Assembly: GCA_036784855.1 (NCBI GenBank)
Contig: JAZDSV010000001.1
Location: forward strand, 729,501-793,500
Direction: 5' to 3'
Origin: Aphelidium insulamus
Taxonomy: Eukaryota > Aphelidiomycota > Aphelidea > Aphelidiaceae
DNA length: 64,000 bases
Shown: positions 43,001 through 55,207 of the stretch, one piece after another
Position numbering within the stretch: position 1 is the stretch's first letter
Layout: each line of letters begins with the position of its first letter
The notes under the pieces: model-generated
What the model was told of the DNA's origin: nothing
The model's database searches: none
The model's input: the letters and a program-made list of their open reading frames with translations, nothing else
Made by a program: the position numbers and the translations under genes

Positions 43001-46000
43001 ATCGGATTGGCCGGGTATAGTTTTGCGCAGGCAAAAAAACATCTGAGCAACGACGATCCGATGAAGATTCTTGAATGGAACGTGTCAAATGCTCAATTCC
43101 TCTGTCAATCTGGCCTCATCGAGAAGGCTGAATTGCCCTTGTGCGAAGCTTTGCACAATGCCAAGAGCCTTTTCGTCTCTGACAGATTTAGCGTGTGCCT
43201 CATAAGTGATTTGCATCAAGCCGTTGCCGAGATTTTGCTACGCGAGGTAAGGATATGTTCATCGGTTGTTCTTCTGATAACTAGGGAAACTGGTCAACTG
43301 CTGTGGGCTTATTAAATTCATCCATGCGTTTATGCAAAGAATTATTGAATTTTGATCATGAATTTGCTACTGACATAAAGAATCTCACCAACAAAATGGG
43401 CCGTGTCGCAATATTCTCGAAGAATGTTGCTGGTGTAACGTTTTTATCGCATATAGTACGATCTAATTTGGAACATATGCGCGACTGCGTTTTTCGCTGG
43501 CGTGTCACTGAAGTAATTTCTTCATTTTGTTTATGTTGACTTACAGCGTAGTCACTTATAGTGCGTTATCATCAGTGTGGCCTGATGTATCAGATTCGGG
43601 GTTCAGTGCGAGAATCACTGCAATTTTTTTTAGCTGGAGTAGAAGTTGCACAAGATTCTAAGCTGAAAAATTATGAACATTTTTTAACGGCTTCGTTACT
43701 TGGGCTTCGCTGCAGGCAAAAAAAGTTCCGGATTGTTACCACTTTATCCACTCAACTTCAGCAGCAGGTATGCATATAATTGTAACCGCGTCACTGACTA
43801 CTATTCAGATGACCAGTTGTAAAGCTGGGCTACTAGATATTGCAATTTCTTCAATAGCATCTACCGAGGCAGCGTTGCGTTTAGGTGATCGCGCAGGAGC
43901 CGCACTGATGCTTCGAAAAAGTGTCGAATGTTTGACAGCCATGCTAGATCGATCAAGAATTAATTCTGACGACGAGTTGCTGCAATGTTCGACACTGAAA
44001 GCCTCAAGGGTGAAAAATAGTTTATGGGATACAGTACGACTTCAAGCTCCACCGCTGGAGTCACTACAACAATATGTTAATCAACTTCAAACGTATATAC
44101 AATACGGAGTTTTCAACCCTGCATACGGGGCTTGCGATTTTCGAAAGCAAATTGTCAGCATCCAATGGATTGATGTGAGTTGGCAGCATTGGAGGGATTA
44201 CTTAATCAATTTTTAGATCGAATGGAGGATTCTTGCTTCGAAAAACCTTTTTTCTCGCGTATTGACTTGTTGTACTGCCACATTGAGTATGCACGAACGA
44301 AAATGTATGTTATGCGCGGAGGCGTATTCGTTGACTAATATAAAGCGATATACTTCAGCAACCAGTACCAGTTACTTCAAGCGAAGAGATATGAAGCTGA
44401 GTGCTCTGTGCGGAGCCGAAAACTTATGGCGGATTTAAAGAGCTCACTTTCACGCCTCGTGGTCGATATGGCAAGGTCCGGATCGCCGGCTTCGTTTGGC
44501 GATGCTTGCGCACTAATAGTTAGAATCTTTGCTATTAGTCCCGCTCTTAGTAAAGGTGTAGACTACGGCACAACCATAGCGGAATATTTAGGTGAGTAGT
44601 CACATTTTCCCCCAAAATTTAGATGAAATTTAGAAATGCCGAGAGACCTGACATATCGTCGCGAAATGTTTTCAAATGCAGCAAACCGGCCAACAATTCC
44701 CGCTGGTATCAACAGTGTGAACGACGTAATTAGTTGCCTCGAAACATCCTACTGCCACGTTTCAACTCAGAGCAGCACATTCACTGTTGGATCGTTTGTT
44801 GCAGACTGTTTGGAAAACCTTCCGGAAAGTTGGAGAGTGTGCTCAATATCTGTGGATGAAGAAGAGCAGCACTTGCTAATAACCAGGTTTTGCAAAAGAT
44901 CAAATGCTATTACTGTGCGCCTGGCTCTTAACCGCTCCGGTGGAATGTCTAGCTCTGCTGCGAGGGAAGTACTAAAATCTATCATTGCCCGAAGCGATGA
45001 AGTTATTCGAAATGGCAAAAATTGCAGCAGTCGTGATGAAAAGGCTACGTGGTGGGCTAAACGTAGAGACTTGGACAAGGAATTATTCTCCCTGGTGGGA
45101 AATTTGGAACAAAAATGGCTCGGCGGATTTCGTGGTTTATTTTCGAAATCGTTTAGAGCACTGTGCGCCAATGACGTGGCGATAGGCTGTATACGGGATG
45201 CAATACACCAAGCGGCACCCAAATTAAGCCCGCTGCTAGACGACGGAATGTTGACACTGATAAGTTGTGCATTGCAGCGACGGTCTACACCGGAACTAGC
45301 GGACCTGCTAAGCTGTCTGATCGATTCCGCATATCCTCTGGATGAACGCGTGGACGCTCAGTTGGTAAGAATATAAGTACCGTTTTGAATACCTAATTTT
45401 TCAGCTTGCCGAAGAAGTCAACAAGACAACTGGTGACCATGATTTTTCAGTGGAGAAAACCACATGCTTGGAAGATAGCCATATGATTCTACTAGTTGAC
45501 CGAAACACGCACATGTTTCCTTGGGAAAGCATCCCAATTTTGCGAAATCAATCTGTCTCGCGCCTGCCGTCACTGTCATTTTTGCGCGATCGACTGGCCT
45601 CTTATTCTCGGTTTCCTAGGCCTGATAGAGCTTACGTTGATAGACGTTCGACTACGTTTTGTCTGAATCCGGGCGGTGACTTGACTCGTACTGAAGAGCG
45701 ATTTAAGCCTCTGATAACGGATGATAGCTGGAAAGGTACCGTGGGCCGAGTTCAAGACTCGCCCAACCAATGGCTTGAGTACATCGAAGATTCCGATATA
45801 TTTTTGTAAGAAATGTAATTCATATTCGCCAACCTGACATAGCAGGTACTTTGGCCACGGCGGCGGGGAACATTTAGTTCGTGGCGACGCGCTAAGAAAG
45901 CTTGATCATTGTGCTGTAGCTATACTGGTCGGATGTAGCAGTGGGCGCTTAGTTGACGGCGGGGATTTCGATCCGTACGGTACCGCTATCGACTACCTGA

Positions 46001-46461
46001 TGGCTGGAAGGTAGGTCTGATGTGGCCGTTCATCATTTAATTGATGATCGTACAGTCCTGCTGTTCTTGCAAACCTATGGGATGTCACAGATGGTGACAT
46101 TGATAAGTATGCATTGAGATGCCTAGACTTGTGGGGAATATTCGATGCCGCCGAAGTGCGGAACACCATCGTCGATAAGAGCGGTTCGTCCAAACGGTCT
46201 GATGGAACTCCGTCGAAAGATTATCAACAAAAGCCCTTCAGATGTCAGCAAAAATCTCTATCTAAATGCAGTCAACTGGCACGAGAAGCCTGCATACTTC
46301 GATATCTGACTGGAGCTGCTCCAGTTGTGTACGGGATACCCGTATATATTGAAAGGGACACGGACAACAGTAGCCTCTTACAACAGACCCATGTGCCGAG
46401 ACCACTTGTTCGAAGAGCGACGAGGCTAAATTCTGCCAAGAGCAACGAGCTGCGTGAATAG
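40098..46461 (+). CDS. ESP1: Separase (peptidase C50)
   Basis: The protease that cuts cohesin at anaphase. The long N-terminal part (about 40100-45300) is helical TPR-like sequence broken by many 40-70 nt introns, with little local similarity, as usual for separases. The C-terminal catalytic domain is unmistakable: DSHMILLVDRNTHMFPWESIP, SVSRLPSLSFL, then after a 40-nt intron (45806-45845) YFGHGGGEHLVRG with the catalytic His (45856-45858), VGCSSGRL with the catalytic Cys (45934-45936), and SPAVLANLWDVTDGDIDKY. Total length is about 1,600-1,700 aa. It ends 35 bp before the convergent ELP5 stop and starts 242 bp from FZR1, another anaphase/G1 regulator, in divergent orientation. Confidence 0.92.
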
Positions 46462-46496
46462 ATTTAGACGACGCAGTCAGGTTAAACACTATGTAT

Positions 46497-47878
46497 TTAA
46501 ATGTCCAAATCTCCATCAGGGTCTTCGTCATCGAAATCGTCCGCTTCATCGTAATGGTAGGTGATCTTACTTCTCACATCTTCGCCAAGTGGCGCGTGAC
46601 CTAGTTTGGCCTCAGTTTGAACCTTGGTATATGGCAGAACGATATCATCGCGCGCCGCTCTCTGTTCTTCCGTGAGAGTGTGGCTAAATTGCGTGTCCAT
46701 CGCAGCGTTATGTATAACCTAATATCGAGGTTAAATATAATTGAAATGATATTCAGTATTTTCAACCGTGCTAGTAAGAATCTGAACGGAATGTTGTTCT
46801 GCTTCTTCATACAAAAACAACGAGGTAATGAGCCCATGGTTGGTCGAATACCGCCAGGTCTAGGTATCATTAAATCAGGTGCGACTGGAATCGCAACAGC
46901 CACCTCAGTTATGCTCTGCCCGTTTCGACGTCTCATACCGAGGCAAGCTACACCTCCATTAACATCATTGTCACAGATATCCAATAACTCGTCAGCGTTT
47001 GGCCCAATAAATGCGTTGAACTTTCGCAATACATTACGCTCCTCCAACCGCCTCACGTTTGTTACCGATATGGAAACGTTGGATATTTGGCGACAAAAGT
47101 CCATTAATAAGGCGAGATGTGTGCGATTTGGCGACAAGTCACGATGAATGCAAAGTAGAGACGTTGGTACTAAAAACGTTACATTGATGTGGCATGAAAC
47201 GTACATCCTATTTACCTATACGAGAAGGATCCATAGCAGGCCTGGCCTGGGCGGCTGTAATAATGCTGCAACTAAGACGATGCAGCTGTGCCGCTATAAC
47301 GTGAGGAGAAAAACGGCACAGCAAGTCATTGGCAAAATCCACTAGCAAAAAATCGATAGGGTGATTGCCCGCTAGAAAATACAATCAGTTATAAACTCTC
47401 CAACAAGCATAAGTAGAATTACTCACGCTGCGATACCAACTGCTGAATGCTGGTGGCCCACACAACATCATCCGAGAATGGAAGCCTCAATACATCGTTG
47501 ACGCTCTGATCTTGTCGTTCAAAATCAGGGCCAGACCTTGCATCAACCACGAGTACAGCACTTTAACATCAGCAACTATATCAGCAATGAATGCTCAGTG
47601 CCATTACCTGCTATCGATCTTCGATGCGCATAACTCGCTTGGCATTAGTCGCGCTATTAATGCGGAAGGTGATGATTCCAACGCGACTAATAAAATGCGC
47701 GCGTTACTGCCCAATGCTGTATTAGCAGCACTATTATAGCGGACTATACATACCGTTCGCAAGCGTTCACAACAAACTGGCGTATAATACACGTGGCGCT
47801 TTGTTGCACGGAGTCATCGACAACGCACGTTACCGCCTTGAGGCCGGAGCGGATGGAGAATTTCAACAAACTCTCCAT
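46497..47878 (-). CDS. ELP5: Elongator complex subunit 5-like
   Basis: Elp5 is part of the Elp456 ring of Elongator, which modifies tRNA wobble uridines. The start at 47878 reads KFSIRSGLKAVTCVVDDSVQQSA, then ACERNARILLVALESSPSALIARL across a 47-nt intron. More exons follow between 47550 and 46720, and the last exon has ARDDIVLPYTKVQ and the acidic end DEADDFDDEDPDGDLDI. That acidic DxxDDxDxEDPDxDLDI tail is the best marker of Elp5. The middle is poorly conserved and exon edges there are approximate. With URM1 at 6.0 kb, this window holds two genes of the wobble-uridine pathway, not adjacent. Confidence 0.78.
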
Positions 47879-48135
47879 AACGAGGAATCTGCCAATCAGA
47901 GGCGTGACGATTAGATATGTGCCAATTGGGTGCCTGCCAACTTATGTAAATAACGCATATTATTATTAAATCATTCCTCCTTAAACTTGTCGAATTAGAT
48001 CATTAACTTATAATAATAAGCGTTGGCTGAATAGTAGTTTAAATACATCGTTTAGCGATTCAGAAACACCCTTTTCAACAGTTGCAAGGGAGAGAAGGAA
48101 CGACAAGAAAGAAAAAAGACAAAAAGAGTTAAAAA

Positions 48136-48819
48136 ATGGAAAAGAGAGGCACAAAGAAGCCGGTGGAATTGGAGCAAATGACGGCGACAGCGGCAGTGAA
48201 GACATGCACCAACAAGGGCTGCGGCAAGTCGTACACGGATGCCGATAACGCTCCAGACGCGTGCAAATTCCACACATACGGACGTAAGTAGTGCACTGTA
48301 CATTTGGGAATCTGTACCTGTGCCGTACGTGACGCTCAGCGCAGCCGTCTTCCATGAAGGACTCAAGGGCTGGGGATGCTGCAGTAAACGAGTGATCTCA
48401 TTCGAAGAATTTTTGGTCATTCCCGGATGTCACGCCGGATTCCACTCGGACCAGCCGGAAGTAGTCGCGGCAAGTGCAGAACTCGCGCCATCCGTCCCCA
48501 ATGCCGCGAAAGTGACGGAACAGCGCGTGGATCCAGCAACCGGAGCAATTACGGAAGTTTACGGTGCGCAGCCGCAGGCACCTCGCTCAGAAATAAACGT
48601 CACGATGCCATCCATTTCAAAGCCGCCTGCACCGAAGGCAGCAAAGGAACTCTTCGACGATCCTCCCGATGCAGTTGTCGAACTTGGCACTGCGTGCAAG
48701 CGCAATGGCTGCAGTCACACCTTCGTGTCGGACGCCGTGTCGCGCAATGGGTCAACTGACGATAAATTGTGTGTGTATCACCCCGGCACACCCATATTCC
48801 ATGAGGTACACACATAAAC

Positions 48820-48857
<38 letters not shown>

Positions 48858-49587
48858 CTATATGCACACATAGTCATAAATGTAAGCTCATCCATCACAG
48901 GGGTCAAAGGGATGGTCGTGCTGCTCGCGCAAGGTGCTCGAATTTGAAGAGTTTTTGAAGATTCGCGGCTGCAGCACGGGAAAACACGTGTTTCTGGACA
49001 TCAATGTAGACGGAGAAGCTTCCGCGGCGGGAACAGTGGTCGAATGTCGACACGACTGGTATCAGTCTCCGTCGCACGTGATCATTTCATTTTATGCCAA
49101 GAAAGTCGGCGCAGACAATGCTACCGTGGTATTTGAGCGTGAAAAGGTTGTCCATATATATATATATATATGTATATATGACCACGAACTAATCGACGAC
49201 TATAGCTCTCCATCAGGCTAATGCTGCCGGACGGGAATCGCGTGGCACAAGACTTTGTCCTGTTTCAGCCGGTGGAGCCGACAGAGTGCAGCTACAAAGT
49301 GATGAACACCAAAGTGGAGGTGATGCTGCGCAAGGCGAACGGTATCTCTTGGCCCAGCCTTGAGCCGACCGACAACGTGACGTCGTGGACCACATTCGGT
49401 ACTACGGGCACTGTTGGCACCGTTGGTAAGTGCATCCATAATGCATTCATAACCGCATTACATTTGTACATGCATCTACTATATGTATGTGTATATGTCA
49501 GCAAATAAGATGCAGCTTGGTACAAATTGCATAGGCGCCAAGCACATGCAACTGGCAAACGACGCGCCCATACTCGCATTGAAGTAG
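48136..49587 (+). CDS. CHORD-CHORD-CS domain protein (CHORDC1/RAR1-like)
   Basis: An HSP90 co-chaperone family. Exons 48136-48283, 48345-48805, 48901-49146, 49206-49425 and 49502-49587; introns 61, 95, 59 and 76 nt. The first CHORD zinc domain starts CTNKGCGKSYTDADNAPDACKFH and continues PVFHEGLKGWGCCSKRVISFEEFLVIPGC. The second is CKRNGCSHTFVSD...CVYHPGTPIFHEGSKGWSCCSRKVLEFEEFLKIRGC. A CS domain follows, with CRHDWYQSPSHVIISFYAKK, IRLMLPDGNRVAQDF and VEVMLRKANGISWPSLEP. The CS domain marks the animal/fungal type; plant RAR1 lacks it. Introns 2 and 3 both carry (TA)n runs near the donor. Confidence 0.92.
48824..48856. repeat. (TA)n microsatellite in intron 2 of the CHORD gene
   Basis: About 16 TA units inside the 95-nt intron 48806-48900. 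A shorter TA run lies in intron 3 (49153-49180). Confidence 0.9.
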
Positions 49588-50044
49588 CCCGCGGTGGACA
49601 AGAGCTGTTTTGGGATTGCATACAACCAATAAAGACAGCGACAGTCAACCTGTGTCTCTGGGTGCTGTCCGCGCATGCACGGCCGGGAATCGACACATGG
49701 CGCGAATACCCACGCACGGCCATCAGATTATAAGCCGCTGCCCACCTCACTGGCAGGCCTGATGCTGTATGGGGCGAGGCAGTGGCTGTCGCATCAAGTG
49801 CCGGCAGTTCTACGTCGCGCCGTTCGGACCGCAGTGTACGCTGTGCCAGACAGACTCGGCGCCGCGGCAATGCATCGCCGAGGATTCAAGCGGCTGTCTG
49901 CGGTCAGTGGTGGCTGCGACGATGGCTGAATGCCGCGGTGAAAGTGCAGAACACGCTCCCACACAATAAATACACGCTTGTCCACCTGAGAATGCGCATG
50001 GACAGCACGTAGCATGTCTGTACACAGAGCTATGTACACAACAG
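49588..50044. other. Gap between CHORD gene and TCP11 gene
   Basis: About 460 bp. Several short overlapping frames are present, but none has recognisable features. It probably holds the CHORD 3'UTR and the TCP11 promoter or 5'UTR. Confidence 0.4.
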
Positions 50045-53000
50045 ATGCACCAGCGGTTATGTAAACTGGATCGGCGCCAGGCGGCATCACGGCAGGCGAA
50101 TCCGCGCCGGATCCGTCAGTCCGCGGATGCGATGACTGCGCATGCCTTTATGCGGCACGCTGGACAGGGGCGCGCCGTCACTCACACATTCAGCTCGCTA
50201 CGCACCACAACTTATAGACAGCGACCACACCACCATATGAGCAGCAGCGTGGCCAGTAGCAACAGCGGCAGCAACAGCAGCCGCGCACAGAACGCCGTGC
50301 CCGCGCCCACATCCTTTGAGATTGACGCGTCGTCGCTCAGACAACCAAACAGCGCTCGCCCGCGTCACCTGGAGGCGCGCATGAAGCTGCGCAGTGGCCG
50401 AGCACTGTCAGCCAAGCAGCAGCAGCGCCAGCAGAGAGAACCGACCTCTGGCGGAAGTGGCAGTGCCGCCGTGCCGCCAATGCTCAATGCTCGCAAACAA
50501 CGCCTGGGCGCTCACAACCGCGGCATTGATGCCAAGTTGCGCCACCATCAGGCGCAACAGTCGGCCAGCACAGCCAGCATGCAGCGCAGCATCACCGAAC
50601 AGCAGCAGCAGGCCAGCAACAAGCGGCTGCAGCGCTTACGGGAACGCCAGAACCGCTCCGGCTCCGTGGTGGCCAAGGCAAAGAACGTGGCGCAGGCACA
50701 CCGAGAAAAGTTTGCGGCGGATGTCGCGCGACGCCGTGAACAGCTCGAGGAGCGTCTCTGGTCGTCCGAGTTGCGGCGGCGCATCTTGAGCCGGGTGCCG
50801 CGCTCGCAGCTACTGCAGCACACGTCCGCCGCCGTGGAGATTGAGTTGCGCGCCGTCAACGGTGCAGCGCGCAGACTGCAGCGCTGGTGGCGACGTCTGC
50901 GCGTGGCCCCGCTGGCAAAACAGTTTCGCCAGCTGGTGGCCGGAACGCAGATATTGTCTCGCTTTACATCCACAGCCGCCGCCGCCGCCGCCGCCGACAA
51001 GGATGCTACAGTCACCGCCACCGCCAATTACAGCTTTGACCGGCTGGTTGGCACTGTACAATCGCCTGCGGTGATTCGCGTGACGGGCAAGCTGTTGGCC
51101 GCGGCGAAGCGTGCCTCGCCCGACGCGCGACAACGTCACTACAACAATCCCAGCAAGGTGCTGCTCAGTGCCTATGTCATTGTGCACTACACGTCGCAGA
51201 TCATGCCCGATAACGGCGACGATGAGCAGGTCAGTTGGAGTTATGCTACAGTTTACTATCCATACTCGTGGTCCTTTCTACATCTACATCCATAGTTACA
51301 CCTATTACTATTCTGCTACAATAGCATTATACATTCGTCGGTATTTATGCATCTAGTTGTATGCTTGTGTGTGTCTGTCCATGGATATAGCATCTGCTTG
51401 TGTGTGTCTGTCTATGATATCTGACCTATATACACCTACTTTTATAGTATCTGCTTGTACATCCATAGTTACACCTATTACTATTCTGCTACAATAGCAT
51501 TATACATTCGTCGGTATTTATGCATCTAGTTGTATGCTTGTGTGTGTCTGTCCATGGATATAGCATCTGCTTGTGTGTGTCTGTCTATGGTATCTGACCT
51601 ATATACACCTACTTTTATAGTATCTGCTTGTATGTGTCTGTCGTTAGCGCTGAACTTGTGCGTTGTCTGCTTGTGCGTGTCTGTCTGCGGTATCTGACCA
51701 TGCTAGCTTACCACTACTACTACTACTTATTTACGTGCTAATATTGTTACATCTCACTAGATATTGCTTCTAGCACTCTATATCGTTACTTACAGTCCCT
51801 GATACTGTGGCTGATAGTTAAACCTACTCCATGCATATCTTGCCCTCTTATACTACATTTTATACTTCATGATACATGTTCTCACTATAATAGACAATCA
51901 AGCTGCTGGCCGAGAATGCCATTGAGCAGTTCGAGCTGTGGCTCCAGCATGGCGATGCGCATCTGGGCAGCTTTGTGTCGGCGTGGCATGAGTTCCATAC
52001 CGAATTCGAGCTATGGAAAGCCCGCGATACTGACAAGCTGTTGCAGTCCATGGCGGATAATTTTGCCGAGTTGGAGCGGCTGCGCGACTCGGTTCGCTCA
52101 AACGTCGACTATGAAACGGAGTGGCGACCGCGCATAGATGAGCAGCAGCGCCGGATCCATGAGCGTATGTTGCGCATTGGTGGCACGGCGGCTGTGCAAA
52201 AGCACCCGGCAGTAGCTTCCAAATTTGCGGCTGTGTCTGAGAGTGCCGCTCAACGTGCTGAAGAAATCATAGAAGTTCTCACGGCGCAACCGTCGCCCGA
52301 GCATCATTCCGTCTTGGATTCGACGTACATCAAAGATGATTATCAGGTTGATCATCAACAAGCGGCATCTGCTTCTTCTGCCGAGTTTGGGCACATTTTT
52401 TCCAACGAAAAACTGGCTCACGAGATCATTCTGGACCCTGATTTTGAACTGAGGCCATCACATCAGCCGGCCTCATTTGAAGGACAGGTGCTTGCAATGG
52501 CGCGCAAAGCCTTTTTTGACAAGATTCGGGACGACGTGCAAAAGAACGAGTATAGCTGGCTCCCAGATATGGTGGAAGACATTCGCAAGGTATTTCACTG
52601 CGGAAAGCATTATTTAAATAACATGAATTAATGTGTATTAACCACAGCAATTTGGAGCTATGCTGGAGCCGTCGGGCCAGGTCATGCATGAGATAAATGA
52701 AGTCTTGGATGCGCAGCATTACAGACAACAAGTGCAGAATCACGTCACAGTCAACATCAAGTCACTTCTGCATTTCATCATACAAAAAATGCTTCAGCTA
52801 TGTGCGCCAATACGAGATGCGGCTATTCGGGAGCTGGTCACGGAAGAATCGGCGCTGACTGACCCCGTGAGAATATTGGAAGGTATCATGCGGCTGCTGG
52901 AGGACATGAAGCTTGACTTGATGAATTATCGACTACGCTCCATCCGTCCTGTCCTGATGAAACATGCAGCCGAGTACGAGCGTGAACACTTTTCCGCGGC

Positions 53001-53721
53001 ATTGAAAGCTGGCTCGGTGCGGCTCACGTTGACCGAACAGTGGCTCCATACCGCTGGTGCGGACGCTGTGGCCGCTGCCAATGCGCGCAATCCGGAAGGC
53101 ATAGACATTCCAGAGAATCGCATTCGCTTCGACGCGGTATACTTTGATGCGCTGCTCTCATTGATATTTGGAACGGATGCTGTGACGGCCGGCACGTGCC
53201 CAGAAACTCTACTGATGGATGCGGAACGACTGGAGGGATTTCAGAACGAACAACAGGCGATAACCGTTGTTGCCTCCCTAACCATGCTCACGTGCAACAT
53301 GGTCCCCGAAATGCGCAATGCAGCCACTGTGGCAAAGCTGAAGAAGAATCTGCTTGTACTACTGCAGAGCAGCCAGACCACCGTTGCTGGACTAGCTGCA
53401 CACATTTCGTCGTCTGCCCGTGAAGTCCTTGTGCCGGCGGGAAAGGACCTCTCGGCCGAGCAGACCGGTCTCATCCACTCCATGGTTGACAAGACCTTAT
53501 CGTACAAGGACAAGGTTTTCTCACTGCTGAACCGACGCTTGCTGGCCGCCGTGCGCTCGCAACTGACTACAGGAAAGCTTCGACGGGACCCAAAAAGTGG
53601 ACTGGACCCAGTACACGACGAAGTGGAGGCCCTGTCTCACAAAATTTTTCTGCTGGCCAAGCATAATCGTGCCGTACATGCTCCATGGTACGACCAGATA
53701 ATCAGAAAGGCTCTGTCGTAG
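50045..53721 (+). CDS. TCP11/Sok1 family protein
   Basis: Exons 50045-51229 (an alternative ATG in frame is at 50132), 51894-52589 and 52648-53721; introns 664 and 58 nt. The N-terminus is low-complexity Ser/Gln/Arg, with LEARMKLRSGRALSAKQQQRQQ and a coiled-coil stretch NVAQAHREKFAADVARRREQLEERL. The TCP11 domain follows: SAYVIVHYTSQIM, SFVSAWHEFHTEFELWK and, in exon 3, QMLQLCAPIRDAAIRELV, DPVRILEGIMRLLEDMKLDLMNYRLRSIRP and EYEREHF. The protein is about 985 aa. Sok1 in yeast suppresses loss of protein kinase A; TCP11 acts in sperm cAMP signalling. The first intron is more than eight times longer than normal here. Confidence 0.87.
51286..51631 (+). repeat. 173-bp tandem duplication inside the TCP11 intron
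   Basis: The block starting ACATCCATAGTTACACC at 51286 is repeated at 51459 with almost perfect identity (one seen difference, CTATGATATC versus CTATGGTATC). Each unit itself contains repeated CTTGTGTGTGTCTGTC motifs. The duplication makes up half of this unusually long intron. Confidence 0.88.
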
Positions 53722-53807
53722 TGCGACACGCTGGACTGACTGCCTTGCTTTGAATAAAGTTCTGTTTATAATCATGAGAATACTCTACTGCTAGAATGCC
53801 TCGCCAC

Positions 53808-54587
53808 TCAGTAGGCACGACGCGAACCGCATTGTGGACAGTACTGCCAGCGTGGCGCATCGCTGTATCTGGCAAAATTCTGACCGCAATCAACGCAGAA
53901 TTTCGCCATTGCCAAGTTGGCATCGCTGCTGCCCGCTCCATCCGTTGTGGTGGGACGCGGAGTCGTAGATGCCTTGGATTTCACCATAGTATCACTGTTT
54001 GTCTGCAGCGTCGGGGCGAAGGGTGCAAGTGTAGTTTGGGGTCGTTGATTCCGCAATGCCTTCACCGCAGGTTCTTTGGCAGCAGCAGGCAAAGTGCTAC
54101 CATGCTGCTGCACCTTTGCATCGCTGGCGGCAAACTTTCTCTCAAACACTTTTGTGCCACCGCCACGCTCGCACAGTTTCCGGTGCTTCTCCAGACCCTC
54201 GACACGCGCAAAAGTCCGCCCGCAACTGTTACACGGAACTTTGGTGCCGCGATCCACGACATTGTCCGTGTAGTCAGCCATGGCCATTTCGTTGTACTGC
54301 TGCGCGGTGATTTCGCCCTTCATTACCGCCGAGTAGGCAGCGGCCACGGACCGCGTCCCCACCACCGTATCGAGGTCGCGGGCCATTTTGTCCGACTGTC
54401 GACGCGTTCGTGTTCGGCCCGCTAGCGCTTTCTGCTCAGCCAGCGCCCGTTGCTGCTTGATGGCACATTGTTTCTGGTGGATGGGGAGGGACTGGGAGCC
54501 GAATTCACGGCTGCACAAGTTGCACACCAGAAATCGCGGTGTGTAGTTGGGGTTTCCACCCAGCTCAATGCCCAGACTGTCGCGCAT
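53808..54587 (-). CDS. ZC2HC1-type zinc-finger protein
   Basis: A single-exon frame of 259 aa. Two spaced C2HC fingers are visible: CNLCSREFGSQSLPIHQKQC (residues about 23-42) and CNSCGRTFARVEGLEKHRKLC (about 119-139). A third Cys cluster lies at the C-terminus (FCVDCGQNFARYSDAPRWQYCPQCG). The finger type (C-x2-C-x12-H-x3-C) is that of ZC2HC1/ZNF474 proteins, often found in flagellated eukaryotes. The linker is Ala/Pro/Thr-rich. Function unknown. Confidence 0.8.
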   Translation of the reverse strand: MRDSLGIELGGNPNYTPRFLVCNLCSREFGSQSLPIHQKQCAIKQQRALAEQKALAGRTRTRRQSDKMARDLDTVVGTRSVAAAYSAVMKGEITAQQYNEMAMADYTDNVVDRGTKVPCNSCGRTFARVEGLEKHRKLCERGGGTKVFERKFAASDAKVQQHGSTLPAAAKEPAVKALRNQRPQTTLAPFAPTLQTNSDTMVKSKASTTPRPTTTDGAGSSDANLAMAKFCVDCGQNFARYSDAPRWQYCPQCGSRRAY

Positions 54588-54679
54588 GGAACTTTATAGG
54601 TGCTATTTTTAGAACAAAGTGCCAAGCTGCCTACGTATATATATAGTAGGCATATCAGGTATTCGCGTGCCTTACATAA

Positions 54680-55190
54680 TTAATCTAGTAAGAAAACTTG
54701 TAAGCACTGTTGCCAGAGTGGATTCCGCCGGTGGGTTAAGGTGGACAGAACAAAGCAAACGAGGCCTAATCTGACGTCGCGGTACGGGAAATTGCCTCCG
54801 GCGTGCCACATGTTTCTTCTCACGGCTACATATTCATGCAGCCACTCCAATGTGCGCCGGATGATGATGGCGGCGTAGCGGGCAGCCGGCATGGAGCCGT
54901 CCATCCAGCCGGCCGTGACCACCGGGATTATAATGGTCGCCCCTTCACTCTCGCTGGCGCTCTTGCCACATGCAACTGCTGTTTACATATGGGCACATCT
55001 TTGTTGTATATGTATATACGTGCATGCTTGTGTTGCGCACTGGCGCCAGCAGAAAGTAACTCTATGATGAGCACAACGGATTACGGGCAGCCAAGCGGCA
55101 CTTTTTGTCGCGTCGATGACCACCTCTTGATCAAATCTGAGAGTTGCTTTCAGTGCACAATGATATAATGGATATATATGTGTATATGTA
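54680..55190 (-). CDS. Possible small macro-domain-like gene
   Basis: Minus-strand exons are suggested near 55000-55160 (VVIDATKSAAWLPVIRCAHHR) and 54680-54980 (SASESEGATIIIPVVTAGWMDGSMPAARYAAIIIRRTLEWLHEY). The second block resembles the end of macro domains, where the pattern is A-E-x-G-x-x-S/T-I-A-F-P-x-x-S-T-G followed by AA-x-I-I-L-x-T-L. Splice sites between the blocks were not fixed, and the N-terminal ADP-ribose-binding Asn loop was not found, so this is a tentative gene. Confidence 0.35.
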
Positions 55191-55207
55191 TACACTTTAT
55201 ATATTGC

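Noticed and set aside
47148-47345. Short plus-strand frames opposite ELP5
   Set aside because: No conserved sequence, and they overlap ELP5 exons and introns on the other strand.
50548-51187. Minus-strand ORFs of 125-159 codons opposite TCP11
   Set aside because: They mirror Arg/Ala-rich and Gln-rich coding sequence of TCP11; no start context or domain.
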